Shown piece after piece: positions 10,782 through 23,256 of a stretch of 64,000 bases of DNA (the stretch's first letter is position 1; the number at the start of each line of letters is the position of its first letter). Below the pieces are notes generated by a model. The model saw only the letters and a program-made list of their open reading frames with translations, had not been told where the DNA came from and did no database searches. Both the position numbers and the translations under genes were made by a program. Source of the DNA: Armillaria gallica (lineage: Eukaryota; Basidiomycota; Agaricomycetes; Agaricales; Physalacriaceae); contig JBANDB010000008.1 of NCBI GenBank assembly GCA_037576215.1, positions 1,364,001 to 1,428,000 on the forward strand, read 5' to 3'.

Positions 10782-13107
10782 TCAATGAGCTTCCTCCATC
10801 TCCACCTCCTCCTGAACAACCCCAACTTCGTACTCGCCACAAACATCCCACCGTGAGCCGTCCGCAGCAGCCGACACATACTTGACGAACCGCATTACAC
10901 GTTCGTCCCTCAAAACCAGTAGCAGGCGGTTAAATCCGGGCTGCACGGTCAGTAGTGTGCTATCTTCCTCATCATCGTCCTCTTCGTCCTCCGGAGGCCC
11001 AGTCTCGTCGGCATCCATTGGCATCGGGTCGGGGCTACTGTGCTTCCCATTCGGACTACCGCCTGCAGGGCTGTGTCCTCCGTTGCCGCTGGCTGCTGCG
11101 GCCGAGTTACCATTGGTCGACCCGTTCCCGTTGCCATTGCCATTGCCGCTTGTTGTGTCTACCGTCCAGGCGGTCCCATTAAGAACAGCCGACTTTTTGT
11201 ACGTACCGGCACGGTACACGGCCGGGTCGTCCTCTTCATTATGTGGAGCCATGTAGCACTATGATAGAGTATTCATTAGCGGGAGTCTTGATGAAATGAA
11301 AAAAATTATTACCTCCCAAGCTCCCCACTGGCCGGCAGCCCACCCACGAAGCTCCTTTCCCCTCCCTTTCCCCACCCTTCCTCTCATGTCGTCGTCTTCA
11401 CTCTCCAATGCCTCGGGTGTCAGCCCAAGGACCACATCCAATCTAGCCTCATTTTCCTCGCTCGTCGCGAGCGTATAATCTAACCCGGGCCTAAACCGCC
11501 TCGCTTCGACGTTATGTCTCAACGGGAGAAGTTTAGTCACGCTTGCCATCCATGCTCGTAAAGCCTGGGACGGGAACAACTCATCCTGGAGCACCCGTAG
11601 AATCTCCGATGGTGAGGGATGAGCGGAGAGCGGAGTGACGGACGTAACAGGAGCAGAGGGGGAAGGTGGAAGAAGGGTGCAGTACCGCCACTTGTGCGGC
11701 GGGCCTTTCACGGTCCAGGCGCTGTTGGATTCGGCGATGAGCGGTGCTTTGCCATTGGTCGCCCCGTGGGGCATATGTGTCGTCGGGTTCGAGGACGCGG
11801 GGAGGTTGATACCAGAAGAGTGTGGTGGGACGCGGCCCATTCGTTCGGGACCAAGGCCGTCCGTCGCATCAAGATCCCGTAGGCGTGGTTCGAGGGCCTC
11901 GGCGAGATCATTCTTTAGGAAAGAGTGCAACTCCAGCGACGACTCTTCGACGAAACGAGAGGCGAGGGCTTTCATGGTGCGAGACTGTAGGTAGACGGGG
12001 TTGAGATATTCACTAAGGAAAGATATGTGTTCCTCGGATAACGGTTGGTCCGTTAGCTGAGGAAGTCCGTCAGGCAACGGCGAGGACGTCGGTGTGTCTG
12101 AGTAGGGTCTAAAGACGGTAGAAGTAGAGGCCTATGGGGAACATCAGCAGTGTACAGAACCATAGACGAGGGCACTAACCAGCTGCTCTCGTGAGCTCTT
12201 GCCCTCTGCAGTCAACCGTTCGGGGTCGTAGCCTTCCTCACCCTCCTGGGCAGCATGGAACCAGCCGCTGATGCTCAAGCGCTCCCTGCCATCCTCACCT
12301 TCTCCGCCGACAACCACCTCTTCGACAGAATGGAAGCTGCGCCCGGGCTGGACCTCGAAAAAGATGAACTGATTCCAGCTTGGTGGGATCATTTTCGCTG
12401 GTACAGGCATGGGTTCCAGGTTACCATCAGCGGCTTCCTTGACTGGATAGAGCTCAAGGGCGCCTCCCCAGTCCTTTTGCCAAAGTTGATAATTGGGAAG
12501 GGGCATGTAGAGAATGTAGGAAACGCGTCGGCTGCCGATGACATCGTCATGATTGAGGAGATGGCAGCCTTTCGTGTACGAATTGACGGACATGTCCTGT
12601 TTCTTGCCAGACAGAGGTCCACAGCCAGTGACGGTTCGGAGGAAAGAACGGAATTCGTAAGAGTAGAGCGCATCGCGGAGCCTGAGGAGATTAGGCAGGA
12701 GGGATATTTGGGAGGCGCTGAGGTAATTGAGCGAAGCAAGGTCGCCTGTCTGATTTACCTGCAGGGTAACGGGAATGTTAACAGAAGCGGGGCATATAGT
12801 GAGATAAACGGACCTTGTAGATGTCAGTCTCCTTCTCTGTGAAGCTGAGCTCGCTTAGACACTCGTCCTTGACATTCTTGAGCAGGTCGTCCTGGAAAAG
12901 TTTCTCGACCATAGCATAGTGAAACGGGATGCTCTCTAGGTAGGAGTTGTGGAGCCTCGATATATTGCCATGGTCGAAGACATCTGTCGCAAAGGCAGCA
13001 ATTGGATCCTCTGCTGCCGTGCCATTGTTGGGATGCTGGGTCTTGAGGCGCTTCAAGAGGGATACAGTGTCTGATTGGTCTGCAGAGGGCGATCTCGGGC
13101 GCGCCAT
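10782..13107 (-). CDS. Prolyl 3,4-dihydroxylase, Ofd1/Tpa1/OGFOD1 family
   Basis: 2-oxoglutarate and Fe(II)-dependent prolyl hydroxylase. Family members hydroxylate ribosomal protein uS12 and influence translation termination and, in fission yeast, oxygen-dependent turnover of Sre1. The four exons are clean: 13107-12814, 12758-12180, 12131-11313 and 11258-10782, giving 722 residues with every junction in frame. The N-terminal catalytic domain shows the iron-binding HxD in CHLLNHDDVIG, a distal His in the RSFHSVEEV segment, and LSISGWFH with its nearby Arg for 2-oxoglutarate. The C-terminal half matches the second, non-catalytic double-stranded beta-helix region of the family. A Gly/Asn-rich low-complexity insert and an acidic run (about residues 590-660) interrupt that half. 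Length is somewhat above yeast Tpa1 because of this insert. I am confident of the family; the substrate is inferred from it. Confidence 0.92.
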
Positions 13108-14612
13108 GGCAGTTTTTGGAGGTCGAGGCCGTACTCGTCCAGTGGAATTAGGCTGCCGTTGTTGGCAATGACGGTGGCGGATTGCCCGCTAAGTCGGGTT
13201 GGTCGCGGTGGGTCGAGTGCCTGTAAAGAAAGGCGGCGAGGTCGTCATCAGTACTAGGACTCGAATGCGGGGAAGGGTAAATGGGCCATCGACTGACCCA
13301 GTTATCGATGAAGGCGACAGGACAACGAGGACGAGAAATGGGAACAAAAGGTAGATATATGTTTGAATATGTGCAAGATATATGCCTCCGTAAGGTTTTG
13401 GAAAGAAAAATGGTAGAAAAATGTAAGTTGAAAAATTGGCCGGCAACCAGGTGATGGCCGGTTTAGGAAGGTGGGAGTCTCGACTCGATCTCGGCCTGTT
13501 TGGACCTGGCTGTACCTGCCTCTGACGATTCGTATTTCAAGTGATTACAAGTCTATACCCGTCTATACCTCGCATCCTGTAGGAGCCAGAGGGGGTAATT
13601 CCACATGTCTGCCGTGTAGCTCCCGGACTTTATAGCAAAGCTATCACAGGCACTGCAAGATTCAGATCCGTGCACTGATACAATTCTATACTGATGAACC
13701 ACTAAGAGTTAGTTTTACCGTCGACGTCTGGACTCACTACAAAATGAACTCACTTGACGCCCACTACAAATACTTCCTTGATCCTCCCCTACACGCAAGC
13801 CCCGTTGCCGTCAGAGTCGAGATTCCGGTCTTGGAAAATTTCTTCTTCTTCCAAGTACCCTGCGTCCAGATTGGTTCCTTCACTTCCCACCAGCTTGTCC
13901 AATCATCGATTACCTGCGATTAATTGGCTGATAATCCTCGTCGGTCTTATTTCCCGACTCGGCTTTCTATATGCCAATCCCGACTCGCCGAGCTGCATTT
14001 AGTATATGTCTGGACCTCTGCCTACCCTTGCCCCAATATTCGATATTCGGCGGTGCATGTTGGCGCATCTGGACTTGCTGGCGTGTCGCTTGTCGTTCCG
14101 ACGACCCTCACTCGGCATTCTCCCTAGCGACCTTCCAATTTTTTTCTTGAATAAAAGTCCTCGTCATTACTTATCGGCGTCAAGTCCGTTCAATCATCAT
14201 GTCTGTCATTTTATGCACTAACCCCTTGTCATTTAAATTATCTCTTTTTATTCCTCGCAGCTTTCCTTGTGGCGTCACACACTATCTCGTATCTCGTTGT
14301 GGCGCTCTCGACTCTACTGCCGCCGTCGCAGGTTACGACATTAACGCTCCCTACTTCCGAGCCAATAGTCATTCGACTTGAACATCGTGTTGCTTCGGCC
14401 GTGTATCCGATCGCGTTTCAACCAAATATATAATGACTGTATTTCGAGCCAGAAAAATGTGTCTTGTACAACATGAAAATAGACGAGACTGTACAACTAA
14501 ATAGTAATGTAACTTGAAGAGAGAAGGACAATGTGACGCTAGGCATGCAAATGAACGACATATGTGAAATACGTTTATGGACAACTCGACAAAAAGAAAG
14601 CCCATACTAAGC
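13108..14612. other. Intergenic region between prolyl hydroxylase and four-TM gene
   Basis: About 1.5 kb upstream of the prolyl hydroxylase start and downstream of the four-TM gene. I see no conserved coding segment. Several plus-strand frames of 60-80 codons at 13754-14381 are rich in Ser, Pro and Leu without motif or splice support. The region probably holds the hydroxylase promoter and 5' leader. Confidence 0.45.
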
Positions 14613-15609
14613 TTAAGCCTTCACATCGTCGTAATACGGCGGTAGTAACCCTTCATTAGGTTTAATGGGAAGAGTTATTCTGCCCGTGGCCGTATTTGAT
14701 TGTGACCTTGTGCGCCGATGCGAATCTGTCCTCCGTACCCATGCTTCAGTTGCTGATTGGCGGAGCTCTGGCGTGAGGTTCTTTAATGATACTGGGGCAT
14801 ATACGGTGGTACTCTCCGAATCCGACGATGGATTTGAGCGCGGGAGAAGTAACACCCGCTGAAGCGAGTCTGTACGGGAGTGAGCCCGAGACGTGGGCAG
14901 AAGACCGCTACTGCGCTGACTCGCATGTCTCGAGACGTGTGAGTAATAGTTCGACACCGCCAACAGGAAATGTAACTGGGGTACCAGGTAGCGGTGTTAG
15001 AACGGATGAAAAGATGGAAGAGAAACATCGATCTGCTTACTCGGGCAACAATCACAATAACCATGCATGCCACAAAAGCCATGACGGCCCGCTCGAACCA
15101 CCGTTCACAGTTCTCCAGGCTGAGCCCCATTTCACCGAGATCACGCATTAACTCGGGCTGGCGAGACAACTCCTCACACACACCCGTACGGGTGGTGCTA
15201 CGAAAAGCCCCATAGGCGCCGAGAACTGTAACGATCGTGCAGAAGGAAAAGTCGGCGATAGAGTAATCGCGGTAGAACCTGACAAAGGAAGGCTTGCTCT
15301 GTAGTGTCGTGCAGGGGCGACGATGAGTGATTCGGCATCAAATTTAGGAGAACGATGACAGCGCACCTTGACCACGCCGACGAAGCCTATCGCACACACT
15401 GTGGCAGCTGAAACAAAGTATGACAGCAGCAGCCCCCACACGACCTTGACACCGTCCACCCTCCAAGTATCATTCGACGTCTCCCACTCGAATTCAGGCT
15501 CCCATTTGATTGAACGTGAGGCTGCCAAAACTTGTATAGCTAGCGCCGAATTGGTGATAATACCGAAGAGGGTAATCACGAAGGAGGCAGACCTAGAGTA
15601 GCGAGACAT
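14613..15609 (-). CDS. Four-TM membrane protein with PPxY tail
   Basis: Conserved-looking mushroom membrane protein of unknown function. Exons are 15609-15367, 15298-15041 and 14975-14613, giving 287 residues, all in frame. Four hydrophobic stretches are visible: ASFVITLFGIITNSALAI near the N-terminus, KVVWGLLLSYFVSAATVCAI, FSFCTIVTVLGAYGAF, and a long one from AVMAFVACMVIVIVARL into LHFLLAVSNYY. A conserved ERWFERAV segment lies before the fourth helix. The cytoplasmic C-terminus is Ser/Arg-rich and ends GLLPPYYDDVKA, which contains PPYY, a typical ligand for WW domains of Rsp5/NEDD4 ubiquitin ligases. Topology resembles MARVEL- or tetraspan-type proteins, but I do not see a decisive signature. 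No substrate or partner is assigned. Confidence 0.75.
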
Positions 15610-16424
15610 GACAAGAAAAAACGAACTGGTCAGCCTCGTGGGAGTGGGACAGAGGGGGAGAACTGAACCAGCAGATGGAGGTAAAGAGAAGAGCCTACCT
15701 AGCTGGATATCTGGCCATTATTGATGGACAGAAAAAGCTTTGTCAGGAGAGACGGGTTGAGTAAGTCAAGAGAGACAACAAAGAAAGGTCGGATGATTCA
15801 CGGACCTGGGTAGACCGTAACCATTACCTTTTCGGGCCCCGATGACTGTGCCACGAAATGTTATTGCTCTCCTTCCCGCCCATTACAGCGGCATTGAAAC
15901 CGCCTTGCTTCCCCCTACAGCCCACCAGTATTTTAAGCTCTTCAGTTACGTTCAAAGGGTAGGAATTGCGAGAATTCTAGGGGCTAGGGTCCCCGATGAC
16001 GAGGCTTCTATCACGAAAACGTACGATCACGGAATGCTGGCAGCGGCCTGCGAGTGGGCGGCATGGGCCAATGACTGCTCGAGAGAATAGACTTGTGCCT
16101 GCCAACACACCTAGATCTGTACTACTACTATATGATGGCCTGCTTCTCCACCTGATATGCCTCGAAATTCCATGCCGAGTTGGGAAAGCGTTCAGATTCC
16201 GGCAAGATTCATCTCCGCTCGGAATAATCCGTTGCCAAGGATAATTCCCGGTTAATTACGTCATTGCGTGCCGATTCGTCGACCCCTATTTCTCCATCAT
16301 TCTGTTTTCGACCTGAACGCGAGTAACGTTGACTCTACGGTTGTAATGTTCTGACCGACATGTTTATAGGTCCTGGGCTTTGATAGAGTAATCTTCCAGC
16401 CTAGACTCTTCTGCTGCTCACCCA
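15610..16424. other. Divergent intergenic region
   Basis: About 800 bases between the divergently transcribed four-TM gene (minus) and the Zn2Cys6 factor (plus), likely containing both promoters. An 82-codon plus-strand frame at 15842-16090 has no recognisable content and is not called. Confidence 0.5.
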
Positions 16425-18638
16425 ATGAAACGTACCGGTGAAGAAGCCGGTGCGGTCCCAAATATCGTGTCGCCAAAACCAAAAAGGCGTAAAGCCAGCC
16501 AAGCCTGTGCTTCCTGCAGGCGACACAAAACGCGCTGCGAACTTCCCGACGATATTAGCAGTATTTCCGGCCATCGTGCTCAATTACGCTGTCATCGTTG
16601 CAAGGTCCTTAATGTTGAGTGTTCGTTCGAGACATCGAACATCATCCATGTCAAATCAAAGATTAACAACGCGTCGACGTCTACGATACTCCTTCCAGCA
16701 ACTTTGGATCCGTCCGCAGCATCCATATCGGCGTCTGATGCATCTCGGGCGGCCCCATATCCCGCTCCTGTGGCTAGTGCGCAAGAGCTGAGAATAGAAG
16801 ATCTTCTCCCTGGCCCACAAAGTCTTATGGGTCCTATACCAGCCTCGGAGTGCTTTACTGGACTGCGGTACCTATGCTAGCCATCAGAGAGCTAGCGAAC
16901 CAAAGAGAATCGACGACAGCTCAAGCTCGCTCCAGTTCATCAAGCAATCAATCCAGCGATGAATCTTTATCCAGTATCCTGACCAGCACACAGATAACGT
17001 GGCTGCTACAAATGTACGTTGTTCCGCCCCATTAGGAATTACCCTTGTTTATATCCAAATTCTTGTCAGTTTCCAAACACGATACACGCGCTGGGTGTCC
17101 CAGTTTCAAGCTACATCAGAACAAACCGGAATTCTTGACTTGGTCCGCTGTACAATTGCTTCGAGGCATCTGGATCCCATAACCCAGGCCTCCGTATCCC
17201 CTAGATTATATCGATTAACCGAGAGTATTTTCCTCGAGAAGCTCTTTCACCCTATTCCGTCATTGGAATCGATCGGTGCACTCATCATTCTATCTTTATG
17301 GTCCCCATTGTATTGCCCCGCGCAAGATAGCCGATTGCTAGTTGCTTCGGCTATTAGCATGGGCATGAATTTCCGGCTGAAAGAAGCTTCCGCGCATGCG
17401 GTCAGACTTCAAGAACAGGGTCTCGTAGGTTCTCAGGTTTATGAAGAAGCCATGCAGAGGTCTCGCCTGGTAGGAATAGGCTCTTCACCGAGTATTCTGA
17501 TGCATTGCTGATGAAGCTATTCTGCTTATAGTGGGTTCTCCTTTCGTCTACGGAATCGATGTAAGTCATATGTGTCTGGATTTTTTTTTGTTCATATGTG
17601 GAGTTATTTATTGGTTGTTATTTTACAGGGTGTGCCTTGGCACCGGACGTGACTCCCTGTCCTCGCGGTCAGCGTTCGACTATAGAGTGCTGAGTACCGG
17701 CTCCGTTGGGTCAGTTGAACAAGAAATGGACCTGAGAATCAATATCCAGGGAAAATTGATGGATCTCGCGGAAAAGGGTAACCAAATTACCTTGAAGGGT
17801 CCCAACAGCGCCGAAATTGAATCCTTTTATGTGGAAGTCAAAGATGTTCTGACGCGCATGGATTGCCTGTACACGCCTATGGCGCCTCTTCCCAGTAAGT
17901 TTGAATGGAAACCGGCGAAATTATTATTGACTCCGCCAATCCCAGTCGTGTCCCAGCATGACCCGTTTGCATTCCACATGCTTCTGCTGCAGTACTACGG
18001 ATCTCGCTTACTCGTCACACATCACGCACTCAGGGAGATGCGCACGGTTATCTCAGGCTCTAACGCCACTGCCGGCCAGTCCTGGTTACGAGCCCAGTTC
18101 CACGGCACTTCCATCGCGATGTGCCTAGGACGGGACAGCATCAAATCAGCGCAATCCATTCTCACGATATTGCACTCAGTGGACGCCAACCTTCTGGTTA
18201 CCGTTCCCGACGGCATATTCACTACCATCTCGTTCGCGGCGACCTGGCTTATAGTGGCCAATTTTTCAATTCACCAGCTGAATTGCGCCCCGCTGGGAGT
18301 GGCATGCGATAGGCTAATTTCCATGACGGTGGAACTGTTATCGCGGCTGGCATTGGGACCTGAGCATATACTTGCGAAGTATGCACATATTATAGCAACA
18401 TTAGTAGGTTTGTGGGGAACAGAGGAGTCAGCCATCGGACCCGAGCCCCCGAGATCGCACAGATCCCTCAAGTACCACGCCGTCCGAACCTACCGCCAGC
18501 TTCGAAACGAGTGCCTTTCCGTCCCCCGCGGAGTGGAGTAGCGCCAATCTGTCAAACAATCCCAACATCTTCATGGATCCTGACTTTTGGGCATCCTTCA
18601 TGGACAACCTAGACACGACCCAGTCGCCATGGTTGTAG
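16425..18638 (+). CDS. Zn(II)2Cys6 fungal transcription factor
   Basis: Nuclear DNA-binding regulator. The N-terminus has basic KPKRR followed by the binuclear zinc cluster CASCRRHKTRC ... CHRCKVLNVEC; both halves are C-x2-C-x6-C, with an unusually long linker of about 18 residues between Cys3 and Cys4. A fungal-specific middle homology region follows: TRWVSQF-like start, LVRCTIASRHLDP, RLLVASAISMGMNFRLKEAS and a long C-terminal helical part. In-frame introns are visible at about 17013-17071, 17471-17531 and 17562-17628. A final intron (GTTTGT...GCACAG, about 18408-18463) leads to a C-terminus with FMDPDFWASFMDNLD and a stop at 18636-18638. A one-base deficit near the GGG at 16829-16831 separates the zinc-cluster exon from the frame with PMLAIRELANQR; a 59-base intron could also bridge it. 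Target genes are unknown. Confidence 0.85.
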
Positions 18639-21600
18639 GTACACAAACCCCTTATCATCGTGGACGCAGGAAGCTTTCTAGGGTAAGACGCGAATTCTTC
18701 AGGTTACGCGCGGTGTCCGTGATAGAAGCGTAATTATGGTGACCAGTAATATGCATGCTCAGGACCCACCAATGAGATCGGAGGGCCAGTCAAGCCTCGA
18801 ACAATAATTTTGCGCTCATGCCATTGGAGAAGAGCCTACCCAATGCTCTCGACCGTCGACGATGATTACCAAAGTCGTATCATCCAATCGGCTACCTGTC
18901 CACCTGACATTGATCTGGGATCCGGTCCATCGTGACGAAAGTTTACCCCTCCTTGTTGAAGATGTTGGTGTATCCATGCCGTTGTCGATCGCACCTACAT
19001 AGAAAGAAGGACTGAGAGGGGCTCACGGCAGATTGCCAGATGGGGCGAAAAGCTCATCAATGCCGCGGCGCAACAGAAAAGGACATTGTTCACGCACAAT
19101 GCGTCAATACATCGGAGGAAAGTGTAACTACGCCATCCGCGCAACGCATTCCGATTCGCCAGTGTTGTAGTTTTGAGTCTAGCCCGTCTTCGAGGGAACA
19201 ACCCATGCATTCCTTCCATCTGGTGGCGTAGTGTTCGAGAATTCGGGATTGAATGCTGAACTTGGAGGTCGAGGTTGATACAATTGGACTGTATCACTCC
19301 AGTGGAAGCGCGACTGTTTTTGACCCTGGTAGGAAGTAAGTCCGAAGTCCACCTGATTCAAGAGTCAAGGCTCAAGGGCAATTCAACAGTTGCCTACCAT
19401 CGCATCGTTATATGTCTCTTCGCAGGACGTAAAATAGAATACGAATACGTTTTATGACTGCAATCCTGGTCTTTCCCAACAATTACTAAGGCGAATGTTA
19501 CGGTGTAGCGATCTGTCAGGCACAGTTGTTCCTCAGTCGGAGTTTCAATGGAACCTTTCCCTCCCTTCTTCGAGTGACCGTGTCTACCCGCGACCCATTT
19601 TTCACTGGCCAAAATGACCCCTTCTTACTGAGGCTTACTCACGACGAAATCCCAATATATCCACATTTTTCCGCGATGTATAGCCCTGATACAGCTGGGT
19701 TTAATTTACTGTGGTATTGGCCTTCTCCAACACGTTGTTGATATCCGACCACTGTCTGACCATCACTATTCTAGGCTCTCCTAGCCTGAGCGTACTTGTT
19801 GTGTTCTCTGTGATGTTTTTTCTCGAACCGGTCGTTCAGTGTCGAATTCATCAACTTTTAATGTTAACTTGTTAACTTCTGTACAGTTCCTTCTTGGCTC
19901 GTTTCTTAGTTCATCTTTGACACGTAACAGCTTTCTCTTTCTGTGCGGTCTCAGGCTGATAGACTCAATATAGCAAAGTTATATCGCTATGCTACCTGTC
20001 TTCCTGCTGGAATACCTTATCGATCTTTGGCTATTCATCTCGTTTCTCTATTGCGTACGGAATCACCGGCATCCGTTATGGTTACAGAAATTTACGATCG
20101 CTAGTTCTATGCGCTTCTGCCTCTTCACTAGGAACATTCTTTTGCGCAAATACTTTACGTGCTTCGAAATACTTCAGTAGCGCTTAAACTTCGCCGCAAA
20201 TTTGAACATTCCTCATTCGCTGAATGCAAATTATCACAGCTTGTGGCCGCCTGGACTGATGGCCGACCAAAGTGCTCTTAGTTGCTTTCGGACGCTATAC
20301 ACATGTATCGGCTTTATGTCAATAACAGACTTTGTGGAGCACAGATACCCGTTCTGGACGGCGCGCCCCAGGAAACCTCCGCGCCGGCATCTATCCGTGA
20401 TTCATTCATCCCGTAAGCTGGCAAGGATCTCTGGCTATCTGGCTCAACTAATGGACCGGTTCAACGATCAGATCTTTCGAACGCTGTGGAGATGTTTTTT
20501 TAGCGAATATATTTGTTTCACTGACACCCCGTCCGAAGCGCCGATACTGTTCTTTGACTAATTCGGACTCGGACATACGCAGCACACGCACCTCTACGAC
20601 TATCTTTAAGTATACGCGTTATATCCTTTGTCTAGAATCACAGAGCCGTCCAGATCGCAGGGTGAAGGGAAATCTAACCGTCCGGCGGCATGAACAACTA
20701 TGGGATGCTCAGGTCACCAACCTTTAGCGAGACGTTCTGGCTCTGTCCAGGCTTTCGAGGATCGTAAGTAGCTTCTACAAATCGCTCCCGGATCTCCTAA
20801 CACCCTTATGACTAGCCCGCGTGATTTTGACGAGTTGGCCTAACGCACCAATTTTTATTACAGCATAGACCAGGAGCCAACGCCCAGATTACCTAGTTAT
20901 CAGCCTTGAGGAGCAGGGTTGTGTTTCACCCCGCTTCTGCACCCTGAGTTGGCACATAGCAGAACGTTGTCGCAATACCTTTTTCCGCGAATGGATCCAT
21001 GTCAGGGCTTGTAGAAATGGCGCCCATTCTGTATCCGTCGTAGAATCACGGCGACGAAGCGCACCATCCATTCCATAGCCAAAGCAACGCGTGGCTTAGG
21101 TATCAGGGCCAATAGGGCGCCGTCAATCCATGGAAGGCCACCCATGTAGACTGAGACCCTTGAAAGCAAGTTACGGCGCATCACAGCAATAACACCGTAA
21201 ACTGGCGATCGTCCAAAGCCCTTCCTCTCTAACGTCCATACTTGAGGACCTACAAATGTGTGTTCAAGCGTTCAGTTCTAATTCCAAAATTGCCGATTGC
21301 TTCCTCTTCTTGTTCTACAGTCCCGTCGTTGCCGTCAAGCTCCTCCCTATTACCGGCGTCTACATACTCTCAGAAGAGTCCTGTCGCTTTCCTTCTCATC
21401 AGATACTACGCGTAATTTAGCCACACACCAACGGACCCTTCAGTGGCCTGTCATCGGGTACTATTCACAACCTTGTGTGCGAAATATTTCCCATTGACTT
21501 GCGTCGCAGGATCTCAGAACCCTTGAAGGTTATGCCACCGGGGTGTGGGGGAATGCTAGGGACGTAAAAGTCGTACAAACCCCCATCAATCCCTGTGAAG

Positions 21601-22251
21601 AACCCCACAAGACCTGTGAACAACCCATGGGTATGTCGAGGCAATTATGAATAACCATACGCGGTTACTAAGTTCGGGTAGGTATGCACAATCACTTCTG
21701 GCGGAGTGATTTCTTAAGTCCTATGGTCCTAGCGTCGGTTCTTGCCTTCGGGTAGAGTCCGTTCCATGTATCAATCCTATACATTTCTGTCTAGGGTATT
21801 GATAGTTCTATCCCGCCGCTAGGTCTTTACCAGAGAGGACATTGGCATTCAGCCAGGGAAATTCATGCTAGTAGACGGCGCAGAGTGAGGTTCGCGTCGG
21901 TTTGCACATAAGCAACTGCCCCCAGAGATCGACGGTGATATTGCAATAATGAGCGTGCCGTCTACGCAGGTTTGTCGACTGTCAGCGTACTTACAGCGGT
22001 TGTTTGGGTACGTCCTATGTAGACCCGACGAATGTTTTTTGATCATCTTCTAGGCGAAGTGTTATATGAACCATATAGGTATTGGGTATTGGTTAGACTC
22101 GAGCCAGTCCCCGCTTCGGTTGATGACAGTCGATCAATTAGAGCGCCGAGTTGATGGATTGTCATCAACTGGCGGTGAGACTGGTTCGAGTCCAAATATT
22201 GGTTTTCATTGAACGATTGATAAGTCCGAGGACAAAAAACATGTAACATCA
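18639..22251. other. Gene-poor region
   Basis: About 3.6 kb without a supportable gene. Open frames are short; the longest is 119 codons at 20202-20561 on the plus strand. None shows motifs or a convincing splice series. I found no transposase or reverse-transcriptase segment. The right end contains the inverted repeat at 22094-22194. Confidence 0.5.
22094..22194. repeat. Imperfect inverted repeat (hairpin)
   Basis: Left arm about 22094-22131 and right arm about 22157-22194 are near reverse complements. GACTCGAGCCAGTC pairs with GACTGGTTCGAGTC, and GGTTGATGACA pairs with TGTCATCAACT. They are separated by about 25 bases that contain a third related block, GAGTTGATG. The element lies just beyond the 3' end of the GDSL hydrolase gene. 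It could be a small non-autonomous element or a hairpin in the 3' region of the transcript. The T-arm-like GGTTCGAGTCC is part of the arm; no tRNA fold is present. Confidence 0.7.
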
Positions 22252-23256
22252 TTACTGATCCTCTCCCTTGAGCGACGCGAGAAAACGATCAGCCAGGATC
22301 GCATGGACGGCTGGTGTCAGATGCAAATCGTCCTCCCAGATGGCGCTTCCCTCGTCATCTGGGTCATTTTCACCAAAGTCGTACTCCAGCGGATCGTCCA
22401 ACACGTCCGTGAGCACCTTGTGTGAGGAGAAAATGAACACTGTTGCCTGCGGGCTGCTCGTTGCGAACTTGGATGTGCGCGCACGCAGAAGGTCGTTCCA
22501 CGTCTCGACGCGGTCCTGCATCTCGTCCGACGAGTCAAGCGTTACACAACAGATCAGGAACCTGGGATGAACATGAGGATTAGGTATGTACCGCCGGGCG
22601 AACGGCCAATCGGAGGGACGTCCACCAGCACAAAGTTCCGAGCGCCCGCCTTGATATACAGATCGTGAACAGCGCCGAACAGCGCCTCGACTATGGCCTC
22701 GAGCTCATCGGATGATGTCCTGCCGCAGTCGTTGATGCCAAGATACGATACTAAAACCACCAATCTGTTAGCCTGAACATATTGGAACGGTCGGGAGGTG
22801 CAGAACCGTAAATAGTTTTGGTCGGATCGAGGGTGGGAACATCGGAGTTGGACGGCGATTTCTTGGGAAAACACGTGAAGAATCACGATAATGGAGGACA
22901 TATTCCACGGTGACCGAAGGAAAGGCCAAGTTGTGCACACAAATGGAAGTGTCCTTGAGCAAGTGGTCGACCTAAACCTTGTTGGACAAGCAGCATGCAT
23001 AGAACACTGATCCACGCACCCATACTGCAGATTCCTCTTCTAAGTCTAGCTTACTGTACGAATCTCCGCTAAGGTCGCGGAAAATCAGCAACGCCAGATA
23101 GAAAGTTGGAAAGACCGACAGTATGACAATGTTACCTAGCGAACTTTCTCCGCACCAGTGAGACCCTCTGTATGGCACCGGAAGATCTACTGAAGACTTG
23201 ATCATTAGGTGATTGGCGAAGAACTGATTGAACGGCGTGCGCGTAGAAGCTGCCAA
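22252..23256 (-). CDS. GDSL/SGNH-type hydrolase (esterase)
   Basis: Serine esterase of the SGNH superfamily, similar in layout to fungal CE16-type acetylesterases or GDSL lipases. The block I serine motif appears as SGDSYSK (about 23050-23070). After an intron comes VDHLLKDTSICVHNLAFPS, then an exon giving KSPSNSDVPTLDPTKTIY. Block III follows as VSYLGINDCG, then a segment with LVDVPPIGRSPGG. The final exon carries ETWNDLL, VFIFSSHKVLTDVLDDP and block V as WEDDLHLT, with the catalytic Asp-x-x-His. Several introns splice in frame. I could not resolve two junctions: from the first exon into GDSYS, and the one after RSPGG. So the start at 23256 and some exon edges are tentative. I do not see a clear signal peptide. 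The hydrolase family is secure; the substrate is not. Confidence 0.72.

Noticed and set aside
12255..12842. Plus-strand open frame of 195 codons
   Set aside because: It lies antisense to exon 2 of the prolyl hydroxylase, whose spliced protein is clearly conserved.
20202..20561. Plus-strand frame of 119 codons in a gene-poor region
   Set aside because: No motif, no splice partners and no similarity I recognise; consistent with chance.
22180..22196. tRNA T-arm-like GGTTCGAGTCC
   Set aside because: No D-arm, anticodon arm or acceptor stem can be formed; it is part of the inverted repeat.
18639..22251. Possible transposable element in the long gene-poor interval
   Set aside because: I found no transposase, reverse-transcriptase or terminal-repeat structure apart from the small inverted repeat at the edge.
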